Shown piece after piece: positions 24,694 to 32,740 of a stretch of 53,101 nucleotides of DNA. The position numbers and the translations under genes are program-made. Below the pieces are notes generated by a model. The model was not told the DNA's origin and searched no databases. It was given only the letters and a program-made list of their open reading frames with translations. How positions within the stretch are numbered: the first letter of the stretch is position 1; every line of letters starts with the position of its first letter. The DNA is from a virus, in IMG/VR virus record IMGVR_UViG_3300033155_000965, positions 1 to 53,101 of that record. The stretch is one strand, 5' to 3'.

Positions 24694-25031
24694 CAGTACT
24701 CACTCCTATCAAACTCTCCCGGAATTACGTTCAACTTCGCTGCGGAGATGCTTTCCTCTGCCATGATGCGGGCCTTCTGTAACGAGTCCCGCTCCCCCAA
24801 CTTGTTTACATAGCGATCTTTCAGATCGTGGTACACTTCATCGTACGGTCCTTCCTTTTTCTGATCGAGCCGTTTTCGTAAAGCATCCATATCAGAGTTC
24901 AGTCGGTCGATCCCTTTATTGGCCGCTTCGATAACCTGTTCCTGTTCGCGAACAATGATAGCAGCTTTCGTATCCAGTTTTACCTTGACCGCATCGAGTT
25001 GGTCTGCGCTCTTCTCCGCCTGATTACGCAC
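24693..25031 (-). CDS. Coiled-coil hypothetical protein
   Basis: The 112-residue protein is helical almost throughout, with heptad patterns (SADQLDAVKVKLDTKAAIIV; GIDRLNSDMDALRKRLDQKK). A short C-terminal extension contains AAKLNVIPGEFDRSEY. It overlaps the stop of the large polyvalent gene (ATG 25031 against 25024) and its own stop overlaps the next start, so it is coupled to both. It may be a partner of the coiled-coil membrane protein downstream. I do not recognise the family. Confidence 0.6.
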   Translation of the reverse strand: MRNQAEKSADQLDAVKVKLDTKAAIIVREQEQVIEAANKGIDRLNSDMDALRKRLDQKKEGPYDEVYHDLKDRYVNKLGERDSLQKARIMAEESISAAKLNVIPGEFDRSEY

Positions 25032-28000
25032 TTCGGGCCTCCTCTTCGTATTTGTTCAGCATACCGATAAATCCCTTATCATCCAATGCCGTTACCGACC
25101 GAGGATTGCCGATGATATTCATTTCTTTCCGCTTCGTGGCCATCAAGTCTTCAGACCGCATATCCATAGGGTTCACACCGGACAGAACATAGGTCGAAGT
25201 ATCCCTATCCTGACCCTTCCTGAATATCCGGGCGTTCCGCTGATCAAATGCGGCTGCGCTGTCCGGTATATCCAAGTGAAAAGTGACCGATCCCCCAGCC
25301 TGTAAGTTATGGCCGGATTCGAGAGTCTTAGTCCCTACAATGAACCTGAGCGGATTGCCCGGATCATTAAATGCGGCCTTAGTCTTTGCCATCTCTCCGG
25401 GACCGGTCTCACCGTGAATCATCGCAACGGACCCTACACCAAACTCTTTCTCAAGTCTCTTCTGAGCCGTTCGCATAGCCTTCAGTACGGGTTTACCCGG
25501 CTGGGATACGTGAACAACTGCCTTCTCTCCGGGATGGTTATTCTTCATCGTGTCGATAATCGTATCGACCTTAGCATTACTCTCGGTATAGCCGTCAGAT
25601 AGAATCGAATAGTTTCTGGAATCTCTACGAGCCGAAGCTCCGGGAAGTTTCTGTTCCCGCTCATCCCTATATTGCCTCTCACTTGCCGCATACGCTTTCC
25701 GCTGTGGAGCAGACATTGGAATACGGAGTGTATTGACCTTGTTCTCAACCGGTAGTTGATTCTTCTGCGTGTAAACCCAGTCTCCGGTCTCTTTCCTGAA
25801 CGCATCGTTGGCAGCGTCCTGAAATATGCCGGTACCTTGGTTGAGTCCCTTATATCGCTTCTCAAAATCAGCCATTGAACCCATACCATGTTCAGGATCA
25901 ATGAAGTTGATCTTCCTGTAGAGTTCCTTCTTTGACGTTTTGATGTTCGTACCTGACATAGCCATCTTCAGAGGAACGTCTGCGAGTTGATCTAAAGCCT
26001 TATATCTCCCAGCCGCACCAGTACCGGCAGTCATTTCATGAATCTCATCTAAAACAACCATATCGTATCCGGCATCTTTCAGGATCGAAGCGTCTTCCCT
26101 GAGTGCATCCTGTGAAACGATATGAATACCGTCCTGTTCAAGGTGTCGGCGGTGACGTTCAGTCTTCGAAGTGTTGGAGGTCGACTGCCTGACGAGCTTC
26201 TGCATATCCTTATCAAGGAAAGTCTCGCGTTGTTTGTGGAAGTCGCCACGAGTACCTGACGGGGTTACTACCAGAATCTTCTTAGCTCCCTTATTAGCCA
26301 TAGCATCCATGATCCCCGCATAGGCAATTCCTGTCTTTCCAATACCCGCTTCAAAGTCTAACAGAACCCTACCCTTCTCATTGAAGAAACGGAGTCCGGC
26401 TTCCTGTGCTGCATCGAACTTGATACTGTCCTTAATACCCGGTGGTTTATATCCGGTATTTGATTCATGAGCCTTGATAGCTGCAAGATTATCCTTCTCT
26501 GCCGACTTGTCAGCAGCACCCTGAAAGAAGTTGTTCAGAGACTCTTTCGGAATCTCCATGACCAGCCGCTTAGCGCGCCCTTTCTTAACGGTTCGTATCG
26601 AATAGGTACCTTTCTTCAAACCGGCATTCTTAGCCCTGTCACGAGCCCGTGCAAGGTCCTTACCCATATCTACCTGTACAACATCAGCCGGTGGATCTTC
26701 CAGCGCGTTGATCATATGCGCGGCTGCTCTCAGAGAACCTACAGCCGTACCCAGTGCGCGCTGTGCTGCGGTGATCTGCTTCAGAGCATGACCATTAGCT
26801 GAGGCCATGGACAGGATTGCTTCGGCATCGTCTTTGTCCCGCGCCAGTCCCCTAATATCATCAGCGTTGGCCAGTCGTTTCTTGGTTTCCTTCAATGCAC
26901 GGTCAACGACTTTCTCACGTTCTGTGGCTACATACTCTTCAAGGGCCTTACGCACGACTTCGCCCTTACCATCCAATTGGATCTTTGCGGTGACCGCTCG
27001 GGCCACAGCTTCAATCCCCAGTTCCTTTACAGTGTCAGTCGTGAAAGTAGCACCGGAACCGTACACATCTCCGATCAATCCGTTCAATGCGGAGATTGCA
27101 CCTTGGTCAACATGCCCGTTGATCGCCTGACTCTGAGCATTGAGGATGTCATACATCTGAATATTCTTTGCTGTCTCGGCCTGATCCTTGACCTGTCTCT
27201 GGATCTCATCCATTTCACTGGTCGTGGCTGCGGCAAACACCGCTCCAACCTTCAGGTCGGAAGGAATGTCAGCACTCTCCGCACCGATGGCCTTAATCGC
27301 TTTCCTGAACTGCTTTCTGGCTGCCAGTACTTCAAGAGCCTTGTCCTTATCGAGTAAGGTCTTCAGTTCCGGTGCTGCGTTAGGGTCCTCGGGCATATAG
27401 TCTTTCATCAGGGTGTTGAGCGCTTCCCGCTCCACATTCTTGACTTGCTTCTGGACCGCTTTCTTGAGTTCCTTCTCAGACTGCTTATCAACTTCGTTTT
27501 CAATAGCCTTCTCATCCATGGTCTTAAACGCCTTTCGCGCTTCAACCATCTTCCGGGCCTTGTCCTCAAGTTCTTTCATCTGCTTAGCACTAATATTATC
27601 TCTGATCTCATCAGGGGTAACACCCAGAATATCTGTAACCACCTCAGTATAGGCGGCTCGGGCTGTCTTTCGTGCTGCGTGCTGAACTTTACGGGTTGCT
27701 GCGGCCTCGCTGATCTCTTCCTTGGTCAGCGCCTTCGTTTCTTCTTTTTTCTTAGCCTCGATCCGTTTCCGCTTCACAGTATAGTCTTCACGGCTCATGA
27801 TATTGTCAATCTTCAGGTGATTCAGTTTCCCACCGGCCCCGCCGACCACGACATAGCCGCCGTCACTGGTTCCCTGCAACAGGACCCTTGCACCCCGGAT
27901 CGTAACCCAGCGCATTCCACGAGCTTTCACTTCATCGGCTGAGTAATATTTCTTACCCTCGCCGTTTGCTTTCATAAGATCACCCAGCCAGAAGAACTTG

Positions 28001-29997
28001 ATCAGCTTATGATTGCGATGGAGAAACCATTGTCCGCTATCGCTCTTGAGCAAGTCCCCTTCTCCGAATGATTTGTTCACTCCGAACCTGTCTACCAGAT
28101 TCGTAATTCTCTGTTCCATAATTCGCCTCAGTTTCGGGTCTTCAATACCCGCAAGGATTACGCCTTTCTTAGACAGTACGTTTGTCAGTTGTTCACGGAT
28201 ATCATTATCACTCACGAGGCCGAACACCGAGGAAGCCGAACGGGAGGGATCTCGAAGACTCTCGACTTCGGTAACATCCCCACCAAATGAATCGCCTTTC
28301 GGAGCGCCCTGTGCCCTGTAGCGTAATGATCCACCATTGTCGATTCTCCATGCTCTCGCACCGTCCCATATAACATTATCATTATCCATACCCAGAACAT
28401 CCCAGTTACTCACCAACGCGTCGGCCAGAAACCCATCCCGAAGCTGCTTCATAGCCTCAGACTGTTCATCTCCATAGAGGTCGGAAAGTGGTACGCCCTC
28501 AATATAGTCGGCAACCTGTACGAGCTTCCCCTCACTGTCGTGTGAAAGTTGAACATCAGGGACCGCCACACCGAGCGTTTTGTAGATTCGGTTCGCCATG
28601 TATTCATCTTTGAGATGACCTTCACCGGTTGAACGTTTCAGGACCTTCTCTTCACCATTGGCCAGCCTGACATGGGCTGCGCCTCCGGTAGTCCCTCCAA
28701 GATTCTTGAGGGTGGCATAATGTCCCATACCTCTGGGCCGCTTCCCACCATTATCAGGATATGTATAATGCCATCGACCGTTCTTGAAGTACTTATTGAT
28801 ATACTTTGACTTCTGTAGCTTCATCGATTCTTTAATCTCATCAGGTCCGAACAGGTGCATAGCGTATTTCAAGGAAAGCTCTTCGAATGCGGTTGTCATG
28901 CCTTCTGACTTACTCTTCATAACCTTCGCCGGGTTCAATTTCATATAGTTGACATTCGGCCTTCCATGCGCTTTATAGTCCCAAGCCTTCGGCGCGTACT
29001 GGTCATCCCATGCCACGGTCTCAGTCACCTCGAATCCATATTTCGAATATATCTTAGGTAACACGTCACCCAGACAATCCAATGACTTCGCTCCATTCTT
29101 TATAGCCGTCTTCATGATTGAAGCGCCTTCATGGGCACCCGGTTCAGAGAAAACAGATATAAGGTCTCCGTCACCGGTAACCGCATAGCCGCTCTTACCT
29201 GTCTCGGAGATATACGCCTTGGCACGCTTGCCCTCATATTCTTTCGCAGTGTAGGAAGTAACAAACGCATCGAACTCTTTTGGAGTCTTTGCGTCTCGAA
29301 CAGGTACAAACTCAGCTAAGGGAACATTGGAATAAGTTGTGACCAGTTTGATAGCGTCCTTCTTATCCACGAAGGTCGCCAGTTCTTTTTTAGCTGGCTT
29401 ACGCCCTTTCTTGTCACCGGGGTATTCATAGTACCAGCGTCCATCCTTGCCCCGCCATCGTTTGGTATACTTTGCCTTCTCCAAGTGACCGATACTGTCA
29501 TTATCCGCAGTCAGAATGTATGTTTTAGACTTCCGTAATTTCTTAGGCGGCTTCAGAGTCAACCCTTTCCGGTCCTTCAACATCTGTTTGAAGGTTGCCA
29601 TATCTACCTGATCACAGGACCCGTAATAATCTGATCGGTCATACTGTCTCTGGTATGCTGCCTTGGCTTCTACCTGACTGTTGAACCCGAGCATACACTT
29701 GTCTTCATCATAGTTACCGGTATATGGATCATTTTGGTGTACGATATATACCTTATCGGAGAACTTGCTGGGTCCCATATATACATCCACATGATCACCG
29801 TCGACACCGAGAGTAAGACGCACATAGCCATAAGCAATATGCATAAAAGTACGCCACATATTCCCATGATCGTCCTCCCCCTGCCTGTAAGTTCCTCGTT
29901 CATTCTCAATTGAGATGGGTAATCCCTGAAATGTGCATTTGCCTTGGAGCTTGCGACTGCGCCAGTCTACTGCATTAGTAATAATGCCTCGTTTCAT
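25024..29997 (-). CDS. Polyvalent protein: pyrophosphatase-like, GNAT-like, kinase-like and SNF2 helicase domains
   Basis: The protein has 1657 residues. Residues 1-150 match the phage pyrophosphatase-like domain (VDWRSRKLQGKCTFQGLPIS, then IAYGYVRLTLGVDGDHVDVY). Residues 205-355 look acetyltransferase-like (AHEGASIMKTAIKNGAKSL). Residues 395-640 look kinase/HipA-like (HLKDEYMANRIYKTLGVAVP, then SNWDVLGMDNDNVIWDGARA). Two WYYEYP/WHYTYP linkers separate these domains. A coiled-coil stretch spans about 740-1150. An SNF2-type helicase fills 1178-1657, with FEAGIGKTGIA (Walker A about 1208), LDEIHE (about 1307) and FDQRNARIFRKGQ (motif VI about 1576-1586). Such polyvalent proteins are known from phages and are thought to be ejected with DNA to counter host defences. 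Confidence 0.78.
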   Translation of the reverse strand: MKRGIITNAVDWRSRKLQGKCTFQGLPISIENERGTYRQGEDDHGNMWRTFMHIAYGYVRLTLGVDGDHVDVYMGPSKFSDKVYIVHQNDPYTGNYDEDKCMLGFNSQVEAKAAYQRQYDRSDYYGSCDQVDMATFKQMLKDRKGLTLKPPKKLRKSKTYILTADNDSIGHLEKAKYTKRWRGKDGRWYYEYPGDKKGRKPAKKELATFVDKKDAIKLVTTYSNVPLAEFVPVRDAKTPKEFDAFVTSYTAKEYEGKRAKAYISETGKSGYAVTGDGDLISVFSEPGAHEGASIMKTAIKNGAKSLDCLGDVLPKIYSKYGFEVTETVAWDDQYAPKAWDYKAHGRPNVNYMKLNPAKVMKSKSEGMTTAFEELSLKYAMHLFGPDEIKESMKLQKSKYINKYFKNGRWHYTYPDNGGKRPRGMGHYATLKNLGGTTGGAAHVRLANGEEKVLKRSTGEGHLKDEYMANRIYKTLGVAVPDVQLSHDSEGKLVQVADYIEGVPLSDLYGDEQSEAMKQLRDGFLADALVSNWDVLGMDNDNVIWDGARAWRIDNGGSLRYRAQGAPKGDSFGGDVTEVESLRDPSRSASSVFGLVSDNDIREQLTNVLSKKGVILAGIEDPKLRRIMEQRITNLVDRFGVNKSFGEGDLLKSDSGQWFLHRNHKLIKFFWLGDLMKANGEGKKYYSADEVKARGMRWVTIRGARVLLQGTSDGGYVVVGGAGGKLNHLKIDNIMSREDYTVKRKRIEAKKKEETKALTKEEISEAAATRKVQHAARKTARAAYTEVVTDILGVTPDEIRDNISAKQMKELEDKARKMVEARKAFKTMDEKAIENEVDKQSEKELKKAVQKQVKNVEREALNTLMKDYMPEDPNAAPELKTLLDKDKALEVLAARKQFRKAIKAIGAESADIPSDLKVGAVFAAATTSEMDEIQRQVKDQAETAKNIQMYDILNAQSQAINGHVDQGAISALNGLIGDVYGSGATFTTDTVKELGIEAVARAVTAKIQLDGKGEVVRKALEEYVATEREKVVDRALKETKKRLANADDIRGLARDKDDAEAILSMASANGHALKQITAAQRALGTAVGSLRAAAHMINALEDPPADVVQVDMGKDLARARDRAKNAGLKKGTYSIRTVKKGRAKRLVMEIPKESLNNFFQGAADKSAEKDNLAAIKAHESNTGYKPPGIKDSIKFDAAQEAGLRFFNEKGRVLLDFEAGIGKTGIAYAGIMDAMANKGAKKILVVTPSGTRGDFHKQRETFLDKDMQKLVRQSTSNTSKTERHRRHLEQDGIHIVSQDALREDASILKDAGYDMVVLDEIHEMTAGTGAAGRYKALDQLADVPLKMAMSGTNIKTSKKELYRKINFIDPEHGMGSMADFEKRYKGLNQGTGIFQDAANDAFRKETGDWVYTQKNQLPVENKVNTLRIPMSAPQRKAYAASERQYRDEREQKLPGASARRDSRNYSILSDGYTESNAKVDTIIDTMKNNHPGEKAVVHVSQPGKPVLKAMRTAQKRLEKEFGVGSVAMIHGETGPGEMAKTKAAFNDPGNPLRFIVGTKTLESGHNLQAGGSVTFHLDIPDSAAAFDQRNARIFRKGQDRDTSTYVLSGVNPMDMRSEDLMATKRKEMNIIGNPRSVTALDDKGFIGMLNKYEEEARSA

Positions 29998-30488
29998 TCG
30001 ACACCCTCCAACATCTTATTCGAATAGGTGGTCTTCCTCTTAGCGCTCCAATCTTTCCAGACTCCATTCAGACCGTAACCATATTTAAAATCCCCCGGAG
30101 CTAACGGGTTACTGGGTAGGCTGTTCTTGACATTGAACGTCACCTCCCCAAAGTCGGCATACATCACCACGTACTTACCCGGATACTTCCTGCTCATAGC
30201 CGCACCGTACTTCTTAGCATCGGCGACCTTCCAGCCTTTCTTATTAGCGTCAATCCTCACGGATACATTGCCGGTGGTCCCACTACTCGAAGGTTTACCG
30301 GAGATTTCTAAAGGCATAGGCTTCTTATGCGCGGATTCACGCCGCTTCGTTGGTGGGGGAGACTTAGGTCGGGGCGCGCTCTTTTTCTTCTTAGCCCCGT
30401 AGTAGTACTTATAGTTCCCCGGCGTGCCAGTCCGTTTCGTGTAATTAGACTTCAACAACTCGATGGGATCAACAATTATAATTCTCAT
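29994..30488 (-). CDS. Small basic head-associated protein with YTKR...YYYG linker
   Basis: The 164-residue protein overlaps the polyvalent gene start by four bases (ATGA). The N-terminus (VDPIELLKSNYTKRTGTPGN, then YKYYYG) is the same linker type found inside the polyvalent protein. A strongly basic Pro/Lys/Ser stretch follows (residues 33-58). The C-terminal half is a small alpha/beta domain (WKVADAKKYGAAMSRKYPGK; YVVMYADFGEVTFNVKNSLP). It may be another packaged protein or a partner that anchors the large enzyme in the head. I do not recognise a family. Confidence 0.6.
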   Translation of the reverse strand: MRIIIVDPIELLKSNYTKRTGTPGNYKYYYGAKKKKSAPRPKSPPPTKRRESAHKKPMPLEISGKPSSSGTTGNVSVRIDANKKGWKVADAKKYGAAMSRKYPGKYVVMYADFGEVTFNVKNSLPSNPLAPGDFKYGYGLNGVWKDWSAKRKTTYSNKMLEGVE

Positions 30489-30512
30489 CTACACCTCACC
30501 TTTATGAACGGT

Positions 30513-31373
30513 TTAGCTCCGTGGCTTTTTTACATTCTTAACCGGTGTGTGTTTTGTGGTTGACTCAGGTTTGCTCGACCCTATCTCTTCGGGTTTCACA
30601 ATGATGGTCCTGCGACCAAAATTGTCATGAGCGCGGCTGCCTGAACCTGACGCACTGGCATTGTAGTTTTTGTGAGGTGCTTTCGCGCCCTTCACTCGAC
30701 CCTTGCCATCAACACGTTTGGTGTCGGCGTACTTGCCCTCATCTTCGGGCTTGCTTGAGCCGATCATCCTTTCCGCTGCCATCTTCGCGAACTTCATTCG
30801 TTCGGCATGACCTTCGTAGGGAATCTTGCTCTTAGTCTTACCACTCACATTTGAGAGGCTTGCCGGATGGTCTGCTTTCTCCAAAGGTTCAATCTCTCCG
30901 GGAACCAGAATCAGTGCAAATCTTGTTTTCATATCACCCTCCAATAGTGACTTGTTCACGTTTTCATTTTCCATCTCGATGAGATGGGTATAGTATTTCG
31001 AATCTTCGTGCAAGTGATCCAACGCAATCTCTCGCGCTACCCCTTTGCTTGAAGTGTGTTCCATTTCAATCTTGATCCCGAGCTTCAATTCTTTCGGGTC
31101 CACTTCCATTGTATCGCCTTCCTTGTGAAGACCTTCTTTCTTCAGGTGGTCAACTGCCGCTTTGGATTTAGAAAGACTGCTTACAATCGACTTAACATCG
31201 CGCGGACTCATTTTATACTTGGCGCCTATCGCATTGAGCGTAGACTCTGAAGGATTCGAGTTCTTGAGAAACAACTGAGCAATAGCTTTCGCAGTCATCT
31301 TGTATCCAATCTCATCACCACAAGAACCGGTCACAGGTCCTGTAGCTACGGACTCAAGTTTCTTCTTATTCAT
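30513..31373 (-). CDS. DUF5661-like protein with second basic domain
   Basis: The protein has about 286 residues from ATG 31373. This start overlaps the end of the 47-residue gene (GATGAATAA); in-frame alternatives lie 6 and 18 bases upstream. The centre, about residues 90-145, fits the DUF5661 pattern (ELKLGIKIEMEHTSSKGVAR, then EIALDHLHEDSKYYTHLIEM). The N-terminal helices contain MTAKAIAQLFLKN. The C-terminal half (PYEGHAERMKFAKMAAERMI) is basic and disordered. A strong internal ribosome site (GGAGGGTGAT) precedes an in-frame ATG at 30932, which could give a shorter second product of about 139 residues. Confidence 0.68.
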   Translation of the reverse strand: MNKKKLESVATGPVTGSCGDEIGYKMTAKAIAQLFLKNSNPSESTLNAIGAKYKMSPRDVKSIVSSLSKSKAAVDHLKKEGLHKEGDTMEVDPKELKLGIKIEMEHTSSKGVAREIALDHLHEDSKYYTHLIEMENENVNKSLLEGDMKTRFALILVPGEIEPLEKADHPASLSNVSGKTKSKIPYEGHAERMKFAKMAAERMIGSSKPEDEGKYADTKRVDGKGRVKGAKAPHKNYNASASGSGSRAHDNFGRRTIIVKPEEIGSSKPESTTKHTPVKNVKKPRS

Positions 31374-31509
31374 CGTCATCCGCCGGATCAAATCCTAATA
31401 TCTGAACAACCTCTTTCGGGGTTGACTCCTGCTTGTCATCATCCGGGGAAGTATCGGGAGTCCATGCAACTTCCTCGGCTGATCCGATATACACATCAGG
31501 TGCTTTCAA
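31366..31509 (-). CDS. Very small acidic protein between topoisomerase and DUF5661 gene
   Basis: The 47-residue reading frame starts at TTG 31509 with GGAGG eight bases upstream, inside the end of the topoisomerase gene. It stops at TAA 31366, overlapping the next ATG. The product is acidic (YIGSAEEVAWTPDTSPDDD) and ends in KEVVQILGFDPADDDE, a pattern that looks like a conserved C-terminal peptide. Both overlaps and the SD support a real gene, although it is below common size cut-offs. Confidence 0.6.
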   Translation of the reverse strand: MKAPDVYIGSAEEVAWTPDTSPDDDKQESTPKEVVQILGFDPADDDE

Positions 31510-32386
31510 CTTTCCGCCTCCACTTTTCAAAGATCGCCGGGTTCACATAGCTGCCCAGCGCCACCACTCGGGTGTTGCCCAGTTGCTTAGCTACTGCATT
31601 GCCCACAGCAATCACAGCCTTCTTATACTCGACCATGGTCTTAGGGGCATTACCCCTCATTGCTTTCATAGCAACCTCAGTTCCGAGGTGGGTTCTGAAA
31701 TCCTTGCTCTGGAACTTCGCCCCGTCTCCCAGCCGGTGGGTATATCTCAAAAGGCCGTCGCCGGTAACACCGAACAGCCGACCTGTTTTTCCTGTCTCAC
31801 GCTTCCTCTTCAGAAGCATCTTTGCCACACTCGCATCGGTTACGGGGATTTCCAAGTCGATCCCTTTCTTCCCGACGAACTTCAGGACCACACCAGAATC
31901 GGTACGTTTTACGTGTCGCCCTTCCAGTGTCGTAGCGCCGAATGCGTCGACGCTCCCTTTCGTATTCTTCTCGCTGCCCGGTCTGATCCCCGTACTCATG
32001 ATCAACCATAAGACCGTCGCCGCCTCGTTCTTCCCCTTCACGTCGGCAGCAACCTCTTGATTGATCCCGTCGAAGGCTTTGTTCAGCGCTCGTATCCTTG
32101 CAAACTTTTCCTTGCTTGCCGAATCCACATGAGCCGGATTGTAGATGTACTGCGTTCGCCCTTTGGCATCGTCGCCCTTCACCCACAGCTTGGATTTCGG
32201 ATCGCTGAAATACTGAAGGTTCGTCCACGCGGGAGGAACCTTGAACTTGTTCTGTATCCGGGCGGGCAGCTTGTCCCTGTTCTTCACAGGAACCCATCTC
32301 CCCTCGGCTATCTTTACATACTTGCCGCTCTTGCTTTTCGCACCGATGGCGGCCCGTTTTGCTTTGGTGAAGATGATCAGTTTCAT
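31496..32386 (-). CDS. Type IB DNA topoisomerase
   Basis: The protein has 296 residues. Residues 1-45 are a linker-like basic segment (FTKAKRAAIGAKSKSGKYVK). The bacterial/poxvirus IB core then starts at KVPPAWTNLQYFSDPKSKL, with GDDAKGRTQYIYNPAHVDSA. Catalytic residues seem complete: Arg in IMSTGIRPGSEK (about 135), Lys in KFVGKKG (about 173), Arg in SKDFRTHLGT (about 231), Asn in LGNTR (about 271, the bacterial replacement for His) and the nucleophilic Tyr in ALGSYVNPAIF (about 280). It relaxes supercoils by transient 3' Tyr linkage. Its place in the head operon suggests packaging or an ejection role. The family is confidently recognised. Confidence 0.88.
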   Translation of the reverse strand: MKLIIFTKAKRAAIGAKSKSGKYVKIAEGRWVPVKNRDKLPARIQNKFKVPPAWTNLQYFSDPKSKLWVKGDDAKGRTQYIYNPAHVDSASKEKFARIRALNKAFDGINQEVAADVKGKNEAATVLWLIMSTGIRPGSEKNTKGSVDAFGATTLEGRHVKRTDSGVVLKFVGKKGIDLEIPVTDASVAKMLLKRKRETGKTGRLFGVTGDGLLRYTHRLGDGAKFQSKDFRTHLGTEVAMKAMRGNAPKTMVEYKKAVIAVGNAVAKQLGNTRVVALGSYVNPAIFEKWRRKVEST

Positions 32387-32740
32387 TTAGCCCCATACTC
32401 CCACAACCGTCATCCAGAAGAATCCATTATAGAATGCCGTCATCAAGATGCGCCCGATGGGTGTTTTCTTGTTGATGATCTTCATCCGATCCCCTTCAGT
32501 TTTCACATATGCAAACAAAGCTACCAGCAACGCACCGGCCAGTTGTCCCAGCTTCAAGGGCTGCCAGACCATAGTCAAATCACTTTTCAATATGAGCGCC
32601 TGACTTCCTAATACTCCCAGAACCAACATCCCGTATACACCGAACTTGATCATCCATCGCCGGTGTTTTGACTTCGCCTCTTCGATGACTCGTAATCGCT
32701 CTTCAAGGACTGCGCGGGGTATTGGTTTCCTTGCGGCCAT
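32387..32740 (-). CDS. Small membrane protein, possible holin
   Basis: The 117-residue protein starts right after the portal stop and ends next to the topoisomerase start. A basic amphipathic N-terminus (RAVLEERLRVIEEAKSKHRR) is followed by three hydrophobic segments: FGVYGMLVLGVLGSQALIL, GQLAGALLVALFAYV and MTAFYNGFFWMTVVGVWG. The middle loop is positive (EGDRMKIINKKTP). The size and segment count suit a holin or a membrane anchor. Since it is encoded beside the portal, a portal/ejection membrane role is also possible. Confidence 0.6.
   Translation of the reverse strand: MAARKPIPRAVLEERLRVIEEAKSKHRRWMIKFGVYGMLVLGVLGSQALILKSDLTMVWQPLKLGQLAGALLVALFAYVKTEGDRMKIINKKTPIGRILMTAFYNGFFWMTVVGVWG

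Noticed and set aside
31797-32396. 199-codon minus-strand frame in another phase of the topoisomerase gene
   Set aside because: Its Arg/Glu-rich text comes from reading the topoisomerase out of frame, and the topoisomerase motifs are decisive.
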